DNA of 64,000 nt, taken from Anaerolineae bacterium. GTDB lineage: Bacteria > Chloroflexota > Anaerolineae > Aggregatilineales > J027. The notes under the pieces are model-generated. The model was given only the letters and a program-made list of their open reading frames with translations. It did no database searches and was not told the DNA's origin. The position numbers and the translations under genes are program-made. Within the stretch, counting starts at the first letter, position 1; the number at the start of each line of letters is the position of its first letter. The DNA lies in contig WBUL01000003.1 in NCBI GenBank assembly GCA_008933735.1, positions 124,001 to 188,000 of the forward strand, in the 5' to 3' direction. Shown piece by piece: positions 59,653 through 64,000 of this stretch.

Positions 59653-60880
59653 TCGCAGTCGGCGTACCAGAATCGCACAAACCGATAACCCCTTCCTTGT
59701 CGATACGGATAACCCTACTTTTGAGAGTGTAGATCGCAAAGGCTACGGCGGCCCGCTGCTGGGGAAATTGGATAAACACATCACCGCCAAACCAATTTCT
59801 ATTTTCGACATCCGCCCTGACCCGACGCAGCCGCGCCGCACAGTACCGTATAACGTCCGGCATCAGTGGGATGGTAACGTTGAAACGCTGTTTGAAACCT
59901 GGTTGAAGGTGGTTGAAGAAGAACGGGGCGATTCCGAATTTGATGTGGGGCTTCTTCTTTCTCCTGAAGGCGATGAGATACGAAATCCTGCCCCTCAGCC
60001 CATAGAAGCCGCCTTGTTGGGAGTGGTTGACCTTGCGGCCAGTATCCGGCGTGATGGACTGACCAACCCCATCACGGTTGTGCGGGATGGAGAACTGTAC
60101 CTTCTGGAAACTGGAGAACGGCGCTGGCTGGCATTCCATCTCCTCTATCAACGAACACGGGATGAGCAGTGGTCAAAAATCCCGGCGCGTGTGATGGATG
60201 AATTTAGTATCTGGCGACAGGCAGGCGAAAACAACGCCCGCGATAACCTGAACGCGATCGGCAAGGCACGTCAGTTAGCGCTGCTGCTGATGGATTTATA
60301 CCGGGCCGAAGGGACTGAATTTGAACCGTTTGACAGGCTCGTTCAACCTGGGCACTGTGACCGTGCATTTTACGCCCAGATCGCCGATGGAGAACAGTGG
60401 CGCATCCCGCGTGGCAAAGCAGAACTTCTGCTGAATGCGATTGGCCTGAAAAGTGTACGTCAGTTGAGCCAGTATCGGGCCTTGTTGTCGCTGCCGGACG
60501 ATGCCTGGACGGTGGCAGACGATACCAATCTTTCGGAGTATCGTCTGCGGCAGATTCTTGACCTGAAATTAGATGAAGCCGCTACCGCCGACCTGATTTA
60601 TCAGGCAGCTCAGGAATTTGGCACTGATAGCGGTACTGTAGTACCGGTATCGGAAAAAAATACCCATTCTAAACCGCAGGCTGCCCATTTAGAAACTGAA
60701 ACGCTGCTTTTGAACACAGACGATCATAAGAATCTCAAGCAGTTTATTTCCTTTGCCAGAACTGTCCGGCTGTCCGATATAGCGAAACTGGATTCCAACC
60801 GGAAGCAGCAGATTTTAGAATGGGCGCAGTATCTCAAGACGCTGGCAGACCGTGTGGCACATGCAGCAGGTGAGGAATAA
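59645..60880 (+). CDS. parB: ParB-like protein with an enlarged N-terminal domain
   Basis: The 411-residue protein contains the ParB N-terminal fold: IRPDPTQPRR (about 55-64), LAASIRRDGLTNPITVV, and GERRW (about 157-161) of the CTP-binding region, followed by ENNARDNLNAIGKA of box II type. Between the first and second strands lies an insert of about 55 residues (residues about 75-128) that canonical ParB lacks. A helix-turn-helix part follows (SVRQLSQYRALLSLPDDAW). The GTG start overlaps the parA end, so both are co-translated. I found no parS-like TGTTTCACGTGAAACA. It may be a plasmid-type or accessory ParB rather than the chromosomal origin protein. Confidence 0.85.
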   Translation: MSSRSRRTRIAQTDNPFLVDTDNPTFESVDRKGYGGPLLGKLDKHITAKPISIFDIRPDPTQPRRTVPYNVRHQWDGNVETLFETWLKVVEEERGDSEFDVGLLLSPEGDEIRNPAPQPIEAALLGVVDLAASIRRDGLTNPITVVRDGELYLLETGERRWLAFHLLYQRTRDEQWSKIPARVMDEFSIWRQAGENNARDNLNAIGKARQLALLLMDLYRAEGTEFEPFDRLVQPGHCDRAFYAQIADGEQWRIPRGKAELLLNAIGLKSVRQLSQYRALLSLPDDAWTVADDTNLSEYRLRQILDLKLDEAATADLIYQAAQEFGTDSGTVVPVSEKNTHSKPQAAHLETETLLLNTDDHKNLKQFISFARTVRLSDIAKLDSNRKQQILEWAQYLKTLADRVAHAAGEE

Positions 60881-60883
60881 CGG

Positions 60884-60912
60884 CACGGGGCGGCGTGGCC
60901 CCGTGTAATTTT
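60884..60912 (+). terminator. Terminator after parB-like gene
   Basis: CACGGGGC (60884-60891) and GCCCCGTG (60898-60905) form an 8-bp GC-rich stem with a 6-nt loop, followed by TAATTTT. It lies between convergent genes and probably serves parB; its use in the other direction is less clear because no T run follows. Confidence 0.8.
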
Positions 60913-61201
60913 AAGCCTTCTGGGGAAGTGCATCCACCTGCTGCGCGAGGGCAAAGTCTTTTTCTGTAAGGCCGCCTGCGCTGTGTGTGGATAAGGTCAG
61001 TGTCACATGCTTCCATTGGATGAGCATATCCGGGTGATGGTCAGCCGCTTCGGCCAGGTGACCCACCGTGCTGGCAAACATCAGCGCTGCTGGAAAAGAC
61101 TTCAGGGTAAATTTACGAGAAATTGCGTCTCCACTGCGTGACCACCCTGGTACACTTCTCAGATATTCTACAATTTGTGCATCAGTGAGTTTTTCTGCCA
61201 T
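60911..61201 (-). CDS. phhB: Pterin-4a-carbinolamine dehydratase
   Basis: The 96-residue protein matches the PCD/DCoH family, which dehydrates 4a-hydroxy-tetrahydropterin and recycles the cofactor. The signature is EAADHHPDM (about 50-58) with the catalytic His pair, then WKHVTLTLSTHSAGGLTEKD. The short size is typical. No phenylalanine hydroxylase is in the window, so the pterin it recycles may come from the nearby folE route or another hydroxylase. The start is 2 nt after the transglycosylase stop, implying co-transcription. Confidence 0.95.
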   Translation of the reverse strand: MAEKLTDAQIVEYLRSVPGWSRSGDAISRKFTLKSFPAALMFASTVGHLAEAADHHPDMLIQWKHVTLTLSTHSAGGLTEKDFALAQQVDALPQKA

Positions 61202-61203
61202 CT

Positions 61204-62019
61204 CTAGTCATCTACCACCATATCCAGGTCGAGGTTCTGTTGGGAGAGGCTAGCACGATTACACAACCCCTGTCCACCAGCGGTCAGCCATTCCTGCAAA
61301 CGGTCGCTGGTCAGCGCACCCGACGTGGCATCTTCATAGATTCCTGCGCCCCAATAGTAGTATCGGCGAGTTTCGGAATGCCATGCACCATAACCTTTAC
61401 TAATAACACTGTGCCCCCCGTTGTAGCCCGCCAAGGCCAGCCCTGCATTGCCTTCGCTCCTATCCAGGCCGCCGCTCAGGTACGCTAAGCCGCGCCGCGC
61501 GTTGTTTTGAATATCCAGCATATCCTCGCCAGGGTCAAAATGAAAGGGCATTACCTGGAATAATCCCTGTGCACCTGCTCCAGATGATACGGTGGGGTCG
61601 CCGCAGCTCTCAATCTGAATGACGGTAGCTATCAGATTCGGGTCAATTTCCCAGGCCAGCGCCCATTCCGCGATCAGCGGTTTCCAGAACTGTACCTCTG
61701 GGGTGAAGATGGGGGACAGCGGCACTTTGGCGACAACATCACCGGTAGTGGAAGCAAGGGTTACAGGCTCTTTGCGCTGAACGACTTCATAAATCACATG
61801 ACGGTCTTCGTCCAGGGAGAAGTAGACAGACCGTGCTATCGCCAGTGCCCCAGCACTCAGGGCAATGCACAAAAGCGTCATCACCCCAAACGCCCCTAGC
61901 CATGCCAGGGTGATTCGCTTACGTGGCGCAAGCGTTGCCGCAGCAACTTCACGGACGGTAACACCTATTGGAACAAGTTGAGTTGGTTGCTCTGAGGCAG
62001 GAATCTTTCGCATGTTCAC
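61204..62019 (-). CDS. Membrane-anchored lytic transglycosylase (SLT domain)
   Basis: The 271-residue protein has a cytoplasmic N-terminus, one membrane helix (about 39-66) and an SLT domain outside. The catalytic Glu is in VIQIESCGDP (about 138-147), followed by GAQGLFQVMPFHF and ALAGYNGGHS, the usual goose-lysozyme-like pattern. It should cut the glycan strands of peptidoglycan. Two cysteines could form a disulfide. A promoter lies upstream. Between it and the folE gene there is a short AT-rich inverted repeat. Its role beside pterin genes is not obvious. Confidence 0.93.
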   Translation of the reverse strand: MNMRKIPASEQPTQLVPIGVTVREVAAATLAPRKRITLAWLGAFGVMTLLCIALSAGALAIARSVYFSLDEDRHVIYEVVQRKEPVTLASTTGDVVAKVPLSPIFTPEVQFWKPLIAEWALAWEIDPNLIATVIQIESCGDPTVSSGAGAQGLFQVMPFHFDPGEDMLDIQNNARRGLAYLSGGLDRSEGNAGLALAGYNGGHSVISKGYGAWHSETRRYYYWGAGIYEDATSGALTSDRLQEWLTAGGQGLCNRASLSQQNLDLDMVVDD

Positions 62020-62051
62020 TTTAGAACAAAAGTTCGACGATTGACACTTAT

Positions 62052-62080
62052 AGGATAATCGGATTCTATCCTCAGGTCAA
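62052..62080 (-). promoter_or_regulatory. Candidate promoter of the transglycosylase-phhB unit
   Basis: On the minus strand TTGACC (62080-62075) and TATCCT (62057-62052) are spaced by 17 nt, 32 nt before the start at 62019. The interval also contains the inverted repeat AGGATA/TATCCT. Confidence 0.5.
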
Positions 62081-62091
62081 GTAAGAAAGGC

Positions 62092-62112
62092 ATAATTTTT
62101 CGTGAAAATTAT
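62092..62112 (-). terminator. AT-rich hairpin at the end of folE
   Basis: ATAATTTT (62092-62099) and AAAATTAT (62105-62112) form an 8-bp stem with a 5-nt loop that includes the folE stop. Read on the minus strand it is followed by GCCTTTCTT. A weak terminator or attenuator is possible. Confidence 0.35.
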
Positions 62113-62759
62113 ACCTCCTTACCCAGACTTCGCTGTACATGGCTTAGGAATTCCGCACGGGTGCGTTCGTCGTCGCGGAATGATCCCATCAATGCGCTGG
62201 TTACCATGCGTGCGTTTGCCTTTTTGACACCACGCATCATCGAACACATATGCAGCCCTTCCACAACGACCCCGACGCCAAGCGGTTCGAGCATATCCAT
62301 CATAAATTCAGCGATCTGGGTTGTCATCCGTTCCTGTACCTGCAACCGCCGGGCAAACATATCCACGACACGCGGAATTTTAGACAGTCCTACAACCCAG
62401 TTGGTCGGAATATACCCGACATGTACATGCCCAATAAACGGCAGCATATGATGTTCACACAACGAGTAGAATTCAATATCCCGTACCAGCACCATTTCAC
62501 TATAATCCACTTCAAAAATGGCGTTGTTAATGACTTCTGACGGGTCAAGAAAATAACCAGAAAGGAGTTCCTGATACATTCGGGCAACACGATTCGGGGT
62601 TCTGAGCAGACCATCACGCAAGGGGTTTTCCCCAACGCTTCGGAGGATATTTTCCACCGCATATTCGATTTCGGACTGGTTGTAATCCCCGTTGGGCCGG
62701 AGGTCGTATTTTTCCAGCAGTTGGGGGTCGTGCAGTTTGGAAAGTCGCAGTGTTGCCAT
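62109..62759 (-). CDS. folE: GTP cyclohydrolase I FolE
   Basis: FolE converts GTP to dihydroneopterin triphosphate, the first step of folate and tetrahydropterin synthesis. With ATG 62759 the product has 216 residues. Motifs match the family: FYSLCEHHMLPFIGHVHVGYIP with the zinc ligand Cys and His (near 104-107), GLSKIPRVVDMFARRLQVQE and VVVEGLHMCSMMRGVKK with the second Cys ligand. An ATG at 62780 would add seven residues without an RBS; GGAAA lies about 12 nt before the chosen ATG. It is divergent from folB, with 99 nt between starts. Confidence 0.97.
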   Translation of the reverse strand: MATLRLSKLHDPQLLEKYDLRPNGDYNQSEIEYAVENILRSVGENPLRDGLLRTPNRVARMYQELLSGYFLDPSEVINNAIFEVDYSEMVLVRDIEFYSLCEHHMLPFIGHVHVGYIPTNWVVGLSKIPRVVDMFARRLQVQERMTTQIAEFMMDMLEPLGVGVVVEGLHMCSMMRGVKKANARMVTSALMGSFRDDERTRAEFLSHVQRSLGKEV

Positions 62760-62858
62760 TGGGCAGTTTCCTTTTATCATCAGTATAGGTACTACACCCT
62801 ACCTTCATACGTTATCATAGGGACATCTTTTTGCGTACCTTTTAGGAGTATTTTGTTC

Positions 62859-63227
62859 TTGAAAGACCAAATTCTTATCCAAAATTTACGTTTACGCTGT
62901 CTGATTGGTTTTAGCCCTCATGAACTCAATGACAAGCAGGATGTCGTGATCTCGATGACTCTGTATACCGATACCCGCAGAGCCGGGGAAACCGACAGCC
63001 CCGACGATTTACTAAACTATCGTACCATCAATAAGGCTGTGATTCAGTTTGTTGAAAATTCCTCCTATAAAACTGTCGAAGCACTGGCGAATGGCATTGC
63101 CCGTCTTGCAGTGACCGAGTGTGGGGCCGAACATATAAGAGTTGAAGTGAATAAACCTGGTGCGCTGCGTTTTGCTGATAATGTTGGTGTGATTATCGAA
63201 CGTACCCGCGAAGATTACATGAAATGA
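62859..63227 (+). CDS. folB: Dihydroneopterin aldolase FolB
   Basis: FolB cleaves dihydroneopterin to the hydroxymethyl-pterin used for folate. The protein is about 122 residues from a TTG start at 62859, normal for the family. It shows IQNLRLRCLIGFSPHELNDKQ at the start, the conserved YRTINKAVIQFVENSSYKTVEALA with the catalytic Lys, and VEVNKPGAL. AGGAG lies 10 nt upstream of this TTG and 4 nt from another in-frame TTG at 62853, so the exact start is uncertain. It pairs with the divergent folE gene. The following TPR gene overlaps the stop by 4 nt. Confidence 0.93.
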   Translation: MKDQILIQNLRLRCLIGFSPHELNDKQDVVISMTLYTDTRRAGETDSPDDLLNYRTINKAVIQFVENSSYKTVEALANGIARLAVTECGAEHIRVEVNKPGALRFADNVGVIIERTREDYMK

Positions 63228-64000
63228 TAGATCAACAGCTTTTAGATGACATTGATGAGGCGTTAGCTCGCAAGGAAATCAAACGCGCGGAAGTCATTCT
63301 GGCGCGTCTGCTGCGCGGGAAGGATTTCAAAAGCGAGGAACGGGCGGCGCTCCTGGTTAGGCGAGCACGTGCAAGATTAGAAGGCGCAAGACCTGATGAT
63401 GCCCTGGAAGATTTGCAGACGGCGTTGGCACTGGACCAGACTCTGGAAAAAGATGTTCGGACACGGATTTTGCGCGGTGATATCTATTTTGCGCGGTTTG
63501 AACTGGCGCCGTTTGGGTTCGCGGATCGCGCGGATACCGATACTGCACGTGCTTGTTATGAGAGTATTTTGGAAACTGTATCGAAGCACCCTCTTATCAG
63601 TTGGGCACATTACCAACTGGGGCGTATTTTGCTGAGTGAGAACAATGTAGAATCTGCTGCTGAACATTTTCAAAAAGCGATTGCTGTGCCGCCGTATCCC
63701 CCGAATATTCATGCCCTTTGTTATGAACGTCTGGGTTTCATCGAGCTTTTTGAACGTCGTCAGGCGGAAAGCGCACTTCGATATTTCAATCTCGCTATTG
63801 AACATTACCCTTCATCGGACGATCCCGGCTGGCTGATTCAGCTTTATCTTCGCATCAGCCGCGCCTACCTGGAATTGGGCCGGCATCAGGAGGCGCTGGA
63901 TACAGGGCGCCGCGCTCTGCGCGGCATTCAGGATGGCTCGACGTATCGGGCTGCCCTTCCGGAAGCTCATTTTGCGCTTGGTGAAGTACTCTCCACCATG
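63224..64000 (+). CDS. TPR-repeat protein (partial, 3' end beyond right edge)
   Basis: The plus-strand frame begins ATG ATA GAT at 63224, overlapping the folB stop, and stays open to the window edge for 259 codons. The translation (MIDQQLLDDIDEALAR) contains several TPR-type helix pairs, for example ISWAHYQLGRILLSENN, ALCYERLGFIELFERRQ and LYLRISRAYLELGRHQEAL. TPR proteins act as scaffolds for protein partners; nothing here shows a catalytic domain. It is probably co-translated with folB. The C-terminal part and total length are unknown. Confidence 0.85.
   Translation, partial: MIDQQLLDDIDEALARKEIKRAEVILARLLRGKDFKSEERAALLVRRARARLEGARPDDALEDLQTALALDQTLEKDVRTRILRGDIYFARFELAPFGFADRADTDTARACYESILETVSKHPLISWAHYQLGRILLSENNVESAAEHFQKAIAVPPYPPNIHALCYERLGFIELFERRQAESALRYFNLAIEHYPSSDDPGWLIQLYLRISRAYLELGRHQEALDTGRRALRGIQDGSTYRAALPEAHFALGEVLSTM

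Noticed and set aside
58771-60880. Canonical parS sites near the parAB-like pair
   Set aside because: No TGTTTCACGTGAAACA-like sequence was found; only the unrelated inverted repeat upstream of parA.
62041-62069. Plus-strand promoter starting with TTGACA upstream of the folE end
   Set aside because: A perfect -35 is present but the -10 is poor and no plus-strand gene follows for about 790 nt.
1-64000. CRISPR arrays, insertion sequences or rRNA genes
   Set aside because: No regularly spaced repeats, transposase frames or rRNA-like sequence were seen on either strand.

Overview
The window looks like chromosomal DNA of a bacterium, most probably a member of the Chloroflexota close to the Anaerolineae. 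That is an inference from gene content: serine/threonine kinases fused to a membrane segment and a TolB-like propeller, very large secreted proteins built from PPC-like domains, a giant YD-repeat (RHS) protein, a STAND ATPase and many GAF-type sensor kinases. No rRNA, CRISPR array, insertion sequence or prophage block is visible. Genes are packed tightly, five convergent pairs overlap at their 3' ends, and no stretch over 300 bases lacks a gene.

Left third (1-21 kb): a GAF-domain protein cut by the window edge, a secreted subtilase, a stand-alone sugar-type ABC ATPase with its own promoter and terminator, a membrane kinase with a TolB-like sensor, and a GT1 glycosyltransferase. Next is a pantothenate unit (SGNH protein, DUF2520 oxidoreductase-like protein, panB, panC) and an MFS transporter. 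A six-gene minus-strand run follows: trpS, a CxxC protein, an AddB-like P-loop protein, a UvrD-like helicase, recJ and yigZ. This is the most system-like DNA-processing unit in the window.

Middle (21-49 kb): an unrecognised helical protein, a lone tyrosine recombinase beside tRNA-Arg, a GAF histidine kinase, a deacetylase-family protein translationally coupled to a GH5 glycosidase, tex, and a J-domain protein. A kinase with DFS in place of DFG follows, preceded by nested inverted repeats. A long minus-strand run then carries two S41 proteases, smpB, an unknown gene, a STAND ATPase with TPR-like tail, and a 2755-residue RHS protein with an internal hydrophobic hairpin. A receiver-GAF-histidine kinase and a TPR membrane protein close the region.

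Right third (49-64 kb): a 2471-residue secreted protein of about 22 PPC-like repeats, tRNA-Leu with promoter and terminator, a Lon N-terminal-domain protein, plsX, and a parA/parB-like pair. A pterin group (4a-carbinolamine dehydratase, folE, folB) surrounds a lytic transglycosylase, and a TPR gene runs off the right edge.

The best candidates for undescribed biology are the AddB-like/UvrD-like/RecJ operon without a fused nuclease, the STAND-RHS pair with its odd RHS architecture, and the DFS kinase with its structured leader.
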